59,650 bases of DNA. Source: Clostridium sp. UBA4108. GTDB taxonomy: Bacteria; Bacillota; Clostridia; Clostridiales; Clostridiaceae. Under the pieces are notes generated by a model. It worked only from the letters and a program-made list of their open reading frames with translations. It was not told the origin of the DNA and did no database searches. The stretch spans positions 456,725 through 516,374 of the forward strand of contig DFXM01000020.1 of the NCBI GenBank assembly GCA_002381695.1, written 5' to 3'. A program made the translations under genes and the position numbers. This document shows positions 1 to 8,109 of the stretch, piece after piece (the stretch's first letter is position 1; each line of letters begins with the position of its first letter).

Positions 1-30
1 ATCAACAACCATTTAAAATAAAACCATAAA

Positions 31-64
31 TTAAAAGATTCCTAAGTGGAATCTTTTAATTTTG
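31..64 (+). terminator. Intrinsic terminator of a gene left of the window
   Basis: A perfect 12-bp inverted repeat (TTAAAAGATTCC / GGAATCTTTTAA, 5-nt loop) is followed by a T-rich run. It probably ends a transcript that enters from outside the window. The remaining bases to position 200 hold no gene I can see. Confidence 0.7.
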
Positions 65-210
65 GGCTCCAATTTAAGATTTTGATTATAATAGGTTACA
101 TATTACATCTTTAAACTTAGCATAAAAAAGCTTATAATTGACATGGGTTAAATAATTATTATTAATTAATATTTCTTAAAAACGTTTAACTTTTTAGAAT
201 TGGAGGAATT

Positions 211-1011
211 ATGGAGAATAATAAATATTTAGATATCATAGGAAAAAATCCTATAATTATAAAGTCAATTTCAAATCCTACTGAAGAAATGAAACTTTTA
301 GTAGTTAAAAAAAATGGGTCCATGCTTCAATATATAGATAATCCTACTGAAGAAATGCAGTGGGAGGCATTAAAAAGTGATGCTATGACCATAAGATTTA
401 TAAAACATCCTAGTTATGAAATGAAAAAATATGCCATAGAAAAAGGATGGAATAATTTAAGATATATAGATAGCCTAAGTGAAGAGCTTATAGAAATAGC
501 TATAAGTCAGCGAGGATGGGCTATACAATACGTAGATAATCCTACATTGGAGATACAAAGGTTAGCTATAGATAGAGATTATGATGCTATTAAATATATA
601 AACAATCCATGTGAGGAAATACAAGAGAGAGCCGTAAATATAAGCTATGAAGCTCTTAGATATATAGATAATCCTAGTGAAGGAGTGGAGCTACTAGCAG
701 TAAAACAAAATGAAGCTGCTGTAAGTCTTATTTCTAATTTAACTCAGGAGAAAAAATTGAAACTTCTAAAGGGTAATCCACTAACTATGAAATATTTTAA
801 TAATGCCCTGCCTATAGACAAGATAGAAGAAATCTTCAAGGAAGTAATAGGTGTAGAAGAAGTAGAGGATCAATACATTAGAAATTTTATAAATTCTGAA
901 AGTATAGGGATAAAACAAGGAAATATATCTATGGATAAGATTTTATTTATATATAAATATGGAAGTAAAAAGGCTAAAAAAATAGCTGTTGATGAAAAAT
1001 TGAAATATTAG
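211..1011 (+). CDS. Tandem-repeat protein (DUF4116-like repeats), function unknown
   Basis: The 266-residue protein is built largely of about seven tandem units of 22-25 residues. Each reads roughly NPTEEMQ..A.....-.I.YI, for example NPTEEMKLLVVKKNGSMLQY and NPTLEIQRLAIDRDYDAIKY. The pattern is that of short helical repeats like those called DUF4116, which suggests a solenoid that binds other proteins. Homology is judged from memory of the pattern only. The last 70 residues lose the repeat. No signal peptide or membrane segment is visible, so it should be cytoplasmic. GGAGG at 202-206 fixes the ATG start. It lies 60 bp upstream of a MoxR ATPase and a VWA-type protein on the same strand, so it may be an adaptor or substrate-recognition part of that ATPase system (inference). 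Confidence 0.7.
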   Translation: MENNKYLDIIGKNPIIIKSISNPTEEMKLLVVKKNGSMLQYIDNPTEEMQWEALKSDAMTIRFIKHPSYEMKKYAIEKGWNNLRYIDSLSEELIEIAISQRGWAIQYVDNPTLEIQRLAIDRDYDAIKYINNPCEEIQERAVNISYEALRYIDNPSEGVELLAVKQNEAAVSLISNLTQEKKLKLLKGNPLTMKYFNNALPIDKIEEIFKEVIGVEEVEDQYIRNFINSESIGIKQGNISMDKILFIYKYGSKKAKKIAVDEKLKY

Positions 1012-1052
1012 GTATCTGAAGAAAAATAACTAGTTATTTTTCGGAAGATGCC
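1011..1052 (+). repeat. Intercistronic hairpin between the repeat protein and the MoxR gene
   Basis: A perfect 20-nt palindrome, AAAAATAACTAGTTATTTTT, is bracketed by a second pairing of GGTATCT (1011-1017) with AGATGCC (1046-1052, one G-U). It starts on the last base of the upstream stop codon. No U-run follows, so it is not a standard terminator. It may be a processing or stability element that sets unequal expression of the two cistrons. Confidence 0.6.
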
Positions 1053-1071
1053 TTAATGAAGGGAGAAAATT

Positions 1072-2190
1072 ATGAACTTTAAAGATACGTTACTAGCAAC
1101 AGAGTTGGTTATAGCTACTAAAGAAGTACCTTTAATCGTGGGAGAAAGTGGTATTGGTAAAACAGCATTAGCAAAAGAGTTAGCGAAAAAAAATAATTGG
1201 AACCTAGTGGTTATAGATGGAAACCTTCTTAAGGAAGGAGAAATAGGTGGACTTCCTACTGTAGAGGATTATAAAGAATCAAAAAATAATAAAAGTAGTA
1301 CAGTAAAAAAGATAACTGTATATGCAGTACATACAAAGTTACAGGAAATAGATAGCTTAATTCATAGTGGAAGAGAAGTTTTATTATTTATAGATGAAAT
1401 TAATCGTTGTGAACACACGGTGCAACAAGAGCTAATGAATTTAATACTAAATAGAGAAATAAATGGGTATGAGCTTTATGATAATGTTAAAATAATGGCA
1501 GCAATGAATCCTTCAAGTAAGTATGGAGAAGGTTTTGACTATCAGGTTGTAGATATGGATTCGGCTCAGGAGAATAGATTTGTATGGCTTTATATGGATA
1601 GTGAAGTTAAAGCATGGCTAAGTTGGGCAAAGGGATATGGAATTGAAGAAAAGGTTATGGAGTTTATTTCAACCTTTCCGGAATACCTTCATGACAGAGA
1701 TAATGAAGATCATGCAAAGGCTACTCCAAGAAGCTATGAGAGGGTATCTAAGATTTATAAATTGTACAAAGATAGCCAGGGGTATATACATAAGAGAGTA
1801 TTTCTAGAAATATTAAAAGGAAATTTAGGAAAGAAGATAGCACAAGAATTCTTTGGTTTTGTTGAAGAAAATAATGCTCCTCTTATTACTTATGAAGAAA
1901 TATTTGAGACAGAAGATATTTCAATAGAGTTAGCTAGTACTATAAAGGTAGAAACACATACACGCCTATACTTAATTGGGAAAAATATACTTCATAGACT
2001 AGAGAATATGGATATTGAAGAAAAGAATATACAAAGATTAGTGGAACTTCTAGAATTATATCCTATAGATTTAAGATTAGGTATCATGCAAGAAATTAAG
2101 GAATGCTATGAGAAGTTGTACGAGAAATGTTTAGAAGAAGAGAAGTTTTTAGAGTTATACTTTAAGGCCTATAAAGACATTAAGGAGTAA
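1072..2190 (+). CDS. MoxR-family AAA+ ATPase
   Basis: The 372-residue protein has a Walker A GESGIGKT near residues 24-31 and a Walker B LLFIDEINR near residue 105. The following segment includes MAAMNPSS, where MoxR ATPases carry sensor 1, and a later ATPRSYERV, where sensor 2 is expected. MoxR ATPases act as chaperones that remodel or activate partner proteins carrying VWA domains. The next gene, 7 bp downstream, encodes exactly such a protein, so the two very likely work together. The start follows AAGGGAGAA at a normal spacing. The client is unknown. The C-terminal 120 residues are helical and charged and probably form the lid and partner-binding region. Confidence 0.85.
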   Translation: MNFKDTLLATELVIATKEVPLIVGESGIGKTALAKELAKKNNWNLVVIDGNLLKEGEIGGLPTVEDYKESKNNKSSTVKKITVYAVHTKLQEIDSLIHSGREVLLFIDEINRCEHTVQQELMNLILNREINGYELYDNVKIMAAMNPSSKYGEGFDYQVVDMDSAQENRFVWLYMDSEVKAWLSWAKGYGIEEKVMEFISTFPEYLHDRDNEDHAKATPRSYERVSKIYKLYKDSQGYIHKRVFLEILKGNLGKKIAQEFFGFVEENNAPLITYEEIFETEDISIELASTIKVETHTRLYLIGKNILHRLENMDIEEKNIQRLVELLELYPIDLRLGIMQEIKECYEKLYEKCLEEEKFLELYFKAYKDIKE

Positions 2191-2197
2191 TTGTATT

Positions 2198-3559
2198 ATG
2201 GGAAAGAACTTTGAGGAAACAAGAGAAGAACTCCATAAAAGGATATACCATATATATTCAACTGAAGAGTTAACTTCAGACTTTGAGAGAGATTTTATGA
2301 ATCTTGTTGATAAGGTTAATTTTTACCTAATACAGGAAAAGCATAGTTTCTATGGTCATTTTCTTTTAAAGATGGAGAGAAAGATAAAATATGATATATC
2401 AACACCTACAGCAAGCAACTTTAAAAACTCAAAATATATAATATATTTTAATCCAATGATATTCTTAGGGCTTACTCTAGAGCAAATGGGGGACTGTATT
2501 AAGCATGAAATACATCATATTCTAGCTCTCCATTTAATTAGAGCTAAAGAGCTTAAGGGTAAAGTAAGTCCCTTAGCTATAAATATGGCCATGGATATAG
2601 TGGTAAATCAACATTTAGAATACTTACCTCCTTATGCAGCTACCTTATCTTGGGTTAATATGAAATATAAATTAGATATGAAGCCCTTCAATAACTTTGA
2701 GTATTATGCCTACCATATTCAGAGCAAATTAGATTTGCTTGGAGAGAGAGAGAAGGAAGAAGATAAAGAGAATAATGAAGAATTTGCCAAGGAATTTAGC
2801 CCTTTTAAAACCCATGACATGTGGGAAAAGTCAGAGGATATTGAGGATAAAACCTTAAAGGAATTTACCTTGAAGTTTGCCATGGAAGCCTTAAAGGGAG
2901 AAAACTCTCCTCATATAGAAAGTTTTCTTAAAGATTTAAGAGAAGATCAAGGAGAGATTCCATGGAATTTATATTTAAAAAAGCTGATGGGAACCATAGA
3001 AGGAGATAGAAAGAAAACTATAACTAGAAGAAATAGAAGACAACCTAATAGATTAGATTTAAGAGGAGAATTAAGGGGACATACAGCTCATATTACACTG
3101 GCTCTAGATATCAGTGCTAGTATAAGCAATGAAGAATTTGAGCAAGCCTTAAAAGAAGTTTTAAATATAGTGAAGAGCTATAAGCATGAAATAACAGTTA
3201 TAGAGTGTGATAGTGATATAAAAAACATATATAAGATAAAAAATTCTAGAGATTTAAGAGAAAGAAGTCATTCTAACGGTGGAACTAAATTTTCTCCAGT
3301 GTTTGAACAGGTGAATAAAACAAACACAAATATATTGATATATTTTACTGATGGAGAGGGAGAAAAAAAGTTAGAAGTAGTTCCAAAGGAATATAAAACT
3401 CTATGGATAATATCAGGACATGGACAGAAGCTTTCTCTACAGAAGCCCTTTGGAATGATAAAAAAATTAAAAGCTGTGGAAATTAAGAATGATAATATAG
3501 ATATGGAGGATGTAAGGTCCGATGGATGGTCTATGAATCATCAGCAGCCAGACCTGTAA
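2198..3559 (+). CDS. VWA-like metallopeptidase-domain protein (DUF2201 type), MoxR partner
   Basis: The 453-residue protein has two parts. The N-terminal half carries a zinc-protease-like HEIHH (HExxH) near residue 100 inside KHEIHHILALHLI, as in putative metallopeptidases of the DUF2201 class. The C-terminal part is a von Willebrand A-like domain with the metal-site motif DISAS near residue 300 and FTDGEG about 80 residues later. An acidic linker (EREKEEDKENNEE) and a basic stretch (RKKTITRRNRRQPNR) separate them. Pairing of VWA with the upstream MoxR ATPase is a common two-gene arrangement. Whether the HExxH is an active protease is not shown. A bidirectional terminator follows the gene. 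Confidence 0.8.
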   Translation: MGKNFEETREELHKRIYHIYSTEELTSDFERDFMNLVDKVNFYLIQEKHSFYGHFLLKMERKIKYDISTPTASNFKNSKYIIYFNPMIFLGLTLEQMGDCIKHEIHHILALHLIRAKELKGKVSPLAINMAMDIVVNQHLEYLPPYAATLSWVNMKYKLDMKPFNNFEYYAYHIQSKLDLLGEREKEEDKENNEEFAKEFSPFKTHDMWEKSEDIEDKTLKEFTLKFAMEALKGENSPHIESFLKDLREDQGEIPWNLYLKKLMGTIEGDRKKTITRRNRRQPNRLDLRGELRGHTAHITLALDISASISNEEFEQALKEVLNIVKSYKHEITVIECDSDIKNIYKIKNSRDLRERSHSNGGTKFSPVFEQVNKTNTNILIYFTDGEGEKKLEVVPKEYKTLWIISGHGQKLSLQKPFGMIKKLKAVEIKNDNIDMEDVRSDGWSMNHQQPDL

Positions 3560-3603
3560 GAGTAAAACTAGATTTATGGATATTATTTATAGACAAAAAT
3601 AAT

Positions 3604-3629
3604 AATGGAAGCTAAAAATAGCTTCCATT
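3604..3629. terminator. Bidirectional terminator
   Basis: AATGGAAGCTA and TAGCTTCCATT form an 11-bp stem with an AAAA loop, between the convergent VWA gene and the acetyltransferase gene. T-rich bases flank it on the minus strand. Confidence 0.7.
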
Positions 3630-3631
3630 AA

Positions 3632-4159
3632 TTAATCTTTAAACAAATTATAAAAAATTTCAATGACAGGCTTATTTTCTAATGTATTAAATTTAGCATT
3701 ACGACTAAATTTATAGTTGAAGCCACATTTTTCGATTACCCTTTTAGACCTAAGGTTAAAGTCATAATGGCTACACCAAATTAAATCTAAATTTAGATTT
3801 TCAAGCAAATGCTTAATAAATATCTTAGTAGCTTCAGTAGCGTACCCATATCCCCAATATTTTGAATTTAACATAAAGCCAATGTATCGTTGGTTCAGAT
3901 CTTCTAGAGACTTATCAAGTATTATATTATCTATTCCAATTGAACCAATGACCTTGTTCTCTGATTTTAGTACAATAGCACAAGATTGATTTGAAGAAAT
4001 TTTTATATTTATATCTTTTTTACATTGCTCAATATCCGTAGCAGTATAAAAACCAGCATTATAAGCAACTGTATTATCAGAAACAAATTCATAATAATCT
4101 AAATAATCATTAGATTTCCATGTCCTCAAAAGAAGTCTATTGGTTTCTAGTAAATTCAT
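3632..4159 (-). CDS. GNAT acetyltransferase, RimJ/RimL-like
   Basis: The protein of about 175 residues begins MNLLETNRLLLRTW, the typical opening of RimJ/RimL-type GNAT enzymes. It contains GSIGIDN, the acetyl-CoA loop region GYATEA and a C-terminal VIEKCGFNYK. These features support an acyl-CoA N-acyltransferase, with the substrate unknown. I place the start at 4159. There it forms an ATGA overlap with the stop of the upstream TIGR04076 gene, and GGAGG lies at the right distance; the longer ORF form adds an N-terminus without homologous character. Translation of the two genes is probably coupled. Confidence 0.8.
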   Translation of the reverse strand: MNLLETNRLLLRTWKSNDYLDYYEFVSDNTVAYNAGFYTATDIEQCKKDINIKISSNQSCAIVLKSENKVIGSIGIDNIILDKSLEDLNQRYIGFMLNSKYWGYGYATEATKIFIKHLLENLNLDLIWCSHYDFNLRSKRVIEKCGFNYKFSRNAKFNTLENKPVIEIFYNLFKD

Positions 4160-4419
4160 TGAAGTTCCTCCATTTCTACTATTTCTCCACAAATAATAAC
4201 TCTTCCATTATCAGGACATTTCATTTCAAATCTTTTTTCTTTAGAGTCACCATAATCTAATGTAGCACCATTTAAGAGAGCATACATACTAGGATATATA
4301 CTATTCCAAAGTTCGTGACAGATAGGTGGACATATATCTTCAACAATAAAGCTGTCGCCTTTTTTCAGATATCCACATCTACAATTGCTTTCTTTTATAG
4401 TTAGCTTTACTTTTGGCAT
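4156..4419 (-). CDS. TIGR04076 family protein
   Basis: This 87-residue protein starts MPKVKLTIKES and has the features I recall for the TIGR04076 family: CRCGYLKKGDSF, CPPICHELWNSIYPS and a conserved C-terminal CPDNGRVICGE-like segment with paired cysteines. The family's role is unknown; the cysteines suggest metal binding. A GGGGGG ribosome site precedes the ATG at 4419, better than the ATG five codons upstream. It overlaps the following acetyltransferase gene by four bases. Confidence 0.75.
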   Translation of the reverse strand: MPKVKLTIKESNCRCGYLKKGDSFIVEDICPPICHELWNSIYPSMYALLNGATLDYGDSKEKRFEMKCPDNGRVIICGEIVEMEELQ

Positions 4420-4476
4420 AAATTTTCCCCCCATAAAGTTTAATAAATAAGATGATATAAGATCAACGGTATTAAT

Positions 4477-5133
4477 TTAAAGTTTAGTAACTGTACCATT
4501 TTCAACCTTCAATATATTTCCTATAAATTTAATATCATTATCCCTAACTACTATTCCATCTGCATCTGTACATAAATATAATACTTTTTCTGAGTTAAGT
4601 GTATAGGCTTTAAATTCATCTATGTTATATGTTGCATTATCCCAATGGGGCATAAATTCAAAGTTAACTAAGCCTAATCCTTCGCTATTATTTAAATCAT
4701 AAGAGCTTTTATAGGTGTCTCCAATTGTTATAATATCAATAGCTTCAGTCATTATTATGCTTCCAGCACTTATTCCTATGAGAATTCCATCTTTTGCAAC
4801 ATAATCTTTTAATAACGTATGAAAGTTTCTCCTCATAATATTAGATAAGAAGTAAGCTGTGTTTCCACCGGATAAATGGATTGCATCACATTGAAGAAGC
4901 TCTTTTATTTTATTCTCATCAAAATCTTCATCTATATCAAAGTAGAGTAGATTGTCTATTCCTAGCCTTTTATAATATTCAACCTTTTGATTATAATACT
5001 TTCTTGATAAATCAGCACAGGAAGGTATATATGCAAGCCTAGGATTTTTTTTATTTAATAGATTTAATAATTCCTCGTCGGGGTTATCACTCTTACCAAT
5101 AATTTGATCACTATAAAACATTAGTTTTTTCAT
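4477..5133 (-). CDS. Peptidase E-like protein (family S51)
   Basis: The 218-residue protein has the S51 (dipeptidase E) nucleophile elbow GISAGSIIM near residue 120, preceded by HLSGGNTAYFL. This matches the GGN and GxSAG signatures of aspartyl dipeptidase and cyanophycinase-like enzymes. The first residues, MKKLMFYSDQ, and the internal LAYIPSCAD are also typical. It is cytoplasmic, with no signal peptide. Bacterial members cleave Asp-X dipeptides, but many clostridial paralogues are uncharacterised. It lies in a run of minus-strand accessory genes and is likely co-transcribed with the two downstream genes. Confidence 0.85.
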   Translation of the reverse strand: MKKLMFYSDQIIGKSDNPDEELLNLLNKKNPRLAYIPSCADLSRKYYNQKVEYYKRLGIDNLLYFDIDEDFDENKIKELLQCDAIHLSGGNTAYFLSNIMRRNFHTLLKDYVAKDGILIGISAGSIIMTEAIDIITIGDTYKSSYDLNNSEGLGLVNFEFMPHWDNATYNIDEFKAYTLNSEKVLYLCTDADGIVVRDNDIKFIGNILKVENGTVTKL

Positions 5134-5184
5134 AAAGCCTCCATGTAGTTAAAAGGATTAAAGTATAGTAGCCCTTCTATAGCT

Positions 5185-5538
5185 TTAATTCAGCTTCTTT
5201 TTGATTTCTGAGATATTCTCAGCGATGTATGAGATTACCATTAAGAGAAAAAATACTGTTGTACCTATTAAGAGTGTCTTAATGAATAGCAAAAAATCAC
5301 TTGTGGCTGATAATAAAATACCTGAATTTATTATACTGAAAGCTAATATGATACAGGAAATTATTCTTAAGCCGTTAATATATGTTTCTTCTTTATGGTA
5401 TTCTCTATATTCACTTGAAGTATTTTTATTTTGTATTGCTAAATCATAACACTCTGCACATAAGTATTTGCCATGATAATTGGTTCCACCATCAAAAAAT
5501 GAGGTTTTTTTATTGCAATGTGAACAGTTTTTACTCAT
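5185..5538 (-). CDS. Small zinc-ribbon membrane protein, function unknown
   Basis: The 117-residue protein has an N-terminal zinc-ribbon-like motif (CSHCNKK followed by CAECYD). A polar linker then leads to two hydrophobic helices near residues 56-75 and 83-106, ending in a lysine-rich tail. It should be an inner-membrane protein with its zinc ribbon in the cytoplasm. I do not recognise a named family. GGAGA lies before the ATG. Confidence 0.6.
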   Translation of the reverse strand: MSKNCSHCNKKTSFFDGGTNYHGKYLCAECYDLAIQNKNTSSEYREYHKEETYINGLRIISCIILAFSIINSGILLSATSDFLLFIKTLLIGTTVFFLLMVISYIAENISEIKKKLN

Positions 5539-5619
5539 ACTAAATTTTCTCCTTAATTTATAATATTTTACTATAGTTCTGCGTTCTATAACATATGATT
5601 GAAATTATGCTTATAATCT

Positions 5620-6291
5620 TCATCTTATAATAGTCGTGAAATATGAAATCGTATTATACAAAGAGTGTGCTAGAATACAACAAAACAATGAACCAGTATT
5701 TATGTATAGCAGTCCTAATATCAGACCACAGATTAAAGCTGATAATGTTTGAACAAAATTAAAATGTAATAATGCAAATAAAAAAGCTGATACCAAAAGA
5801 GCTATTACCACACCATACCTATTTTGTAATCCCTGCAACACATATCCTCTCATTAGTATTTCTTCTACTATTGGAGCAAGTAAACAAATACGAATAAAAT
5901 TAGCCATTGGAGCTTGTCGTAATATTTCTAACGTTTTTTGATATTCTTCTGCACTTGTTGAAAACATACTATCAAAAATGGGATCTAAGAATTTATCCAA
6001 CAAAAAGAAAAATAGAATGGAGCAACCAACAGCTAACAAAAGATTTGTTACAGTTATACCTTTAAAAAAATTGAGATTTAACTGATATTTTTTTATTAAA
6101 GCAAAAAGAAAAATACTATTAAAAACAAGTATAATTAAAAGATTTAGCCATATTGATATATTGCTATCTAACTTTCTCCATATCACTATATCTAATGTCG
6201 TTGGCATTATTCCACAAGCAACAAAATATACTGACGTCAATAGGACAACATTTACAATAGAGGTATTCTGATTGATAATATCTAATTTCAA
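5620..6291 (-). CDS. CPBP-family intramembrane metalloprotease
   Basis: A polytopic membrane protein carrying the CPBP (Abi/CAAX protease) signature: EEILMRGYVLQ near the middle (EExxxR), then FALLHFN, with a third conserved segment (LAHSLYN) near the C-terminus. These supply the glutamates and histidines of the intramembrane metalloprotease site. Family members process prenylated or peptide substrates or confer bacteriocin immunity; this one's substrate is unknown. I choose a TTG start at 6291, preceded by AAAGGGTGATAAT, which gives 223 residues. An upstream GTG at 6348 would add 19 residues with little family character. Confidence 0.8.
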   Translation of the reverse strand: MKLDIINQNTSIVNVVLLTSVYFVACGIMPTTLDIVIWRKLDSNISIWLNLLIILVFNSIFLFALIKKYQLNLNFFKGITVTNLLLAVGCSILFFFLLDKFLDPIFDSMFSTSAEEYQKTLEILRQAPMANFIRICLLAPIVEEILMRGYVLQGLQNRYGVVIALLVSAFLFALLHFNFVQTLSALICGLILGLLYINTGSLFCCILAHSLYNTISYFTTIIR

Positions 6292-6441
6292 ATTATCACC
6301 CTTTCTATGGATTAAATAAATAATAGTGAATTCATTATCTTTCACCACCTATTTTAATATAGAAAATAATAGAATATTTTTTTCTTGATTAGCCAATATT
6401 CGATTGTAAAATTTCACAATATCCACGCAGATACTGACTAG

Positions 6442-6792
6442 TTATTTTTTATTTAGTTCTTCAAGCACATTGGTTACTAAAGGACTCAATCTTTCTTCGA
6501 TATCCTTCCAGTCATATTCGTGTATTGGGAAAATTGAATTTTTAACTTTCTTAACACTTTTTACTGGGAAGGTTATTCCATTAGGATATTCATTATTTAC
6601 TCCAATGATATTCATCTCAATAGGATAGGATAAAGCGTTCCAAATAGAATCTAGAACAGGACCTTTATAGTATTTTATTATCTCTTCAGTACCACCACCA
6701 TGTCCTATAATTCCTACAGGTTTGCCAAATAAAGGAGAGCGATAATTTTCCTCATTGAATCTTTTTAAAAAGGTTAACAGCTCCTTTATGTA
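6442..6792 (-). pseudogene. 5'-truncated NAD(P)H-dependent flavodoxin-like oxidoreductase remnant
   Basis: Reading the minus strand gives about 116 codons without a suitable start. They run from IKELLTFLKRFNEE through SPLFGKPVGIIGHGGGTEEI and IWNALSYPIEMNIIGVNNEY to EELNKK and a stop. This looks like the C-terminal half of a flavodoxin or NADPH-dependent FMN reductase family protein. The N-terminal half, with the FMN phosphate loop, is absent; an in-frame stop lies immediately upstream, next to the 3' end of the neighbouring acetyltransferase gene. The remnant is otherwise intact, which suggests a fairly recent deletion. Confidence 0.75.
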
Positions 6793-6809
6793 AAATTAAA
6801 AGTTTTTAC

Positions 6810-7331
6810 TCAAAGTTCTATCCAGTATCTTTGAACTATGTTACCGTTATCCTCCATAAGTTCGTTTTCAAGGATTCCACCATTTGCAAGAATAGTTTTT
6901 GCTGAAGGAATATTATCCTTATTACAAGTTACAAGAACTTTATCAATACCCATGGTCCAGCATTTTTCTAGAGCCATTCTTAGCATTATAGTTGCATAGC
7001 CTTTTTTTCTTTCACTAGGGCGAATTCCATAGCCTATATGGCCACCAAATTTAAGCAGCTCTTCATTTAAGCAATGTCTTATGCACACTGCTCCTAGTAT
7101 TTTATTTTGATTATTTATTAAAAAGAATGTATCTGAAGGTGCAAAATGATGTGGACATTTTTCTCTAGTCTTATAACTTTCCAAATCTTTTAATAAACTT
7201 ATGTAATCTCTTCCTCTTGGCCTTATGGAGCCAGGAGATATACGCTCACCTTTTTCTTCACATTCTAATAGCATTTCATTATATCCATGTTTATGTTCCA
7301 TTGAAGGAACTGCTAGATAAACTTTTTCCAA
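6810..7331 (-). CDS. GNAT family N-acetyltransferase
   Basis: The 173-residue protein carries GNAT features: NKILGAVCIRHCLNEEL (beta strands), GYGIRPSERKKGYAT with the Q/RxxGxG/A-like acetyl-CoA loop, and LVTCNKDNIPSAKTILANGG (helix after beta 6). The opening MEKVYLAVPSMEHK resembles clostridial acetyltransferases that often lack a known substrate. It is divergent from the Nudix gene, with about 190 bp of shared upstream region. It abuts the flavodoxin remnant downstream. Confidence 0.8.
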   Translation of the reverse strand: MEKVYLAVPSMEHKHGYNEMLLECEEKGERISPGSIRPRGRDYISLLKDLESYKTREKCPHHFAPSDTFFLINNQNKILGAVCIRHCLNEELLKFGGHIGYGIRPSERKKGYATIMLRMALEKCWTMGIDKVLVTCNKDNIPSAKTILANGGILENELMEDNGNIVQRYWIEL

Positions 7332-7447
7332 ATTAAAAACACAACCTTTCCTATGGCACTTTACTGCGGAGTTTATAGATTTGGTGGAATATATTTACAT
7401 TATAGCATAAATGAGTTTTATATAAATAATACTTATTAAGAAGAAAG

Positions 7448-7476
7448 TTCAAAAATCAGCGTTAATGGTATATAAT
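7448..7476 (+). promoter_or_regulatory. Sigma-A-like promoter for nudix-prdR
   Basis: TTCAAA (7448-7453) and TATAAT (7471-7476) are separated by 17 bp, about 50 bp upstream of the Nudix start. The -35 is weak and the -10 is perfect. Confidence 0.5.
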
Positions 7477-7524
7477 AACATATATGATTAATTGTTGTAA
7501 ATTTTTAAAGTTAGAGGGGAAAAT

Positions 7525-8085
7525 ATGAATTGGATTGAAAAAATAAGGGCATATGTACCTTGCAATAAACAAGAGGAAAAGGATAAAGAGGGAATTTTAA
7601 AGTGTATTGAAACTCAAGAAAATATTTTAACTAGAGATAATGAACTAGCTCATATAACGAGTTCTGGATTTATAGTGAATAAAGAAAGAGATAAAGTCTT
7701 GATGATACATCATAACATATATAACTCATGGGCATGGACAGGTGGACATGCAGATGGGGAAGAAAATTTATTAGAAGTTGCAATTAGGGAGGCAAAAGAA
7801 GAAACAGGTATTGAAAATATACAACCTTTATCCGAAGATATTGTATCATTAGATATATTATCTGTAGTAGGTCATGTTAAGAGAGGGGAATATGTGTCTG
7901 CTCATCTACACTTATCAGTAGCCTATCTATTAGAAGGAGATCATAGTGAAGAAGTAAAAATAAAACCAGATGAGAATAGTGGCGTTAAATGGATCCCTGT
8001 AGAAGAGATATTTAAATATAGCAGTGAAGAAGAAATGCATAAGGTATATGAGAAAATTATAAATAAAGCAGTTAAATTAAAATAG
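7525..8085 (+). CDS. Nudix hydrolase
   Basis: The 186-residue protein contains a full Nudix box, beginning GHADGEENLLEVAIREAKEE and ending TGI, with the metal-binding REAKEETG core. Family members hydrolyse nucleoside diphosphates linked to other groups; the substrate cannot be told from sequence. The N-terminal 45 residues precede the beta-strand HITSSGFIVN. It lies 24 bp before prdR, with no terminator between, so prdR may be expressed from the Nudix promoter. No functional link to proline metabolism is evident. Confidence 0.85.
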   Translation: MNWIEKIRAYVPCNKQEEKDKEGILKCIETQENILTRDNELAHITSSGFIVNKERDKVLMIHHNIYNSWAWTGGHADGEENLLEVAIREAKEETGIENIQPLSEDIVSLDILSVVGHVKRGEYVSAHLHLSVAYLLEGDHSEEVKIKPDENSGVKWIPVEEIFKYSSEEEMHKVYEKIINKAVKLK

Positions 8086-8109
8086 CTGATATTCGGTGGG
8101 GGTAATTTT

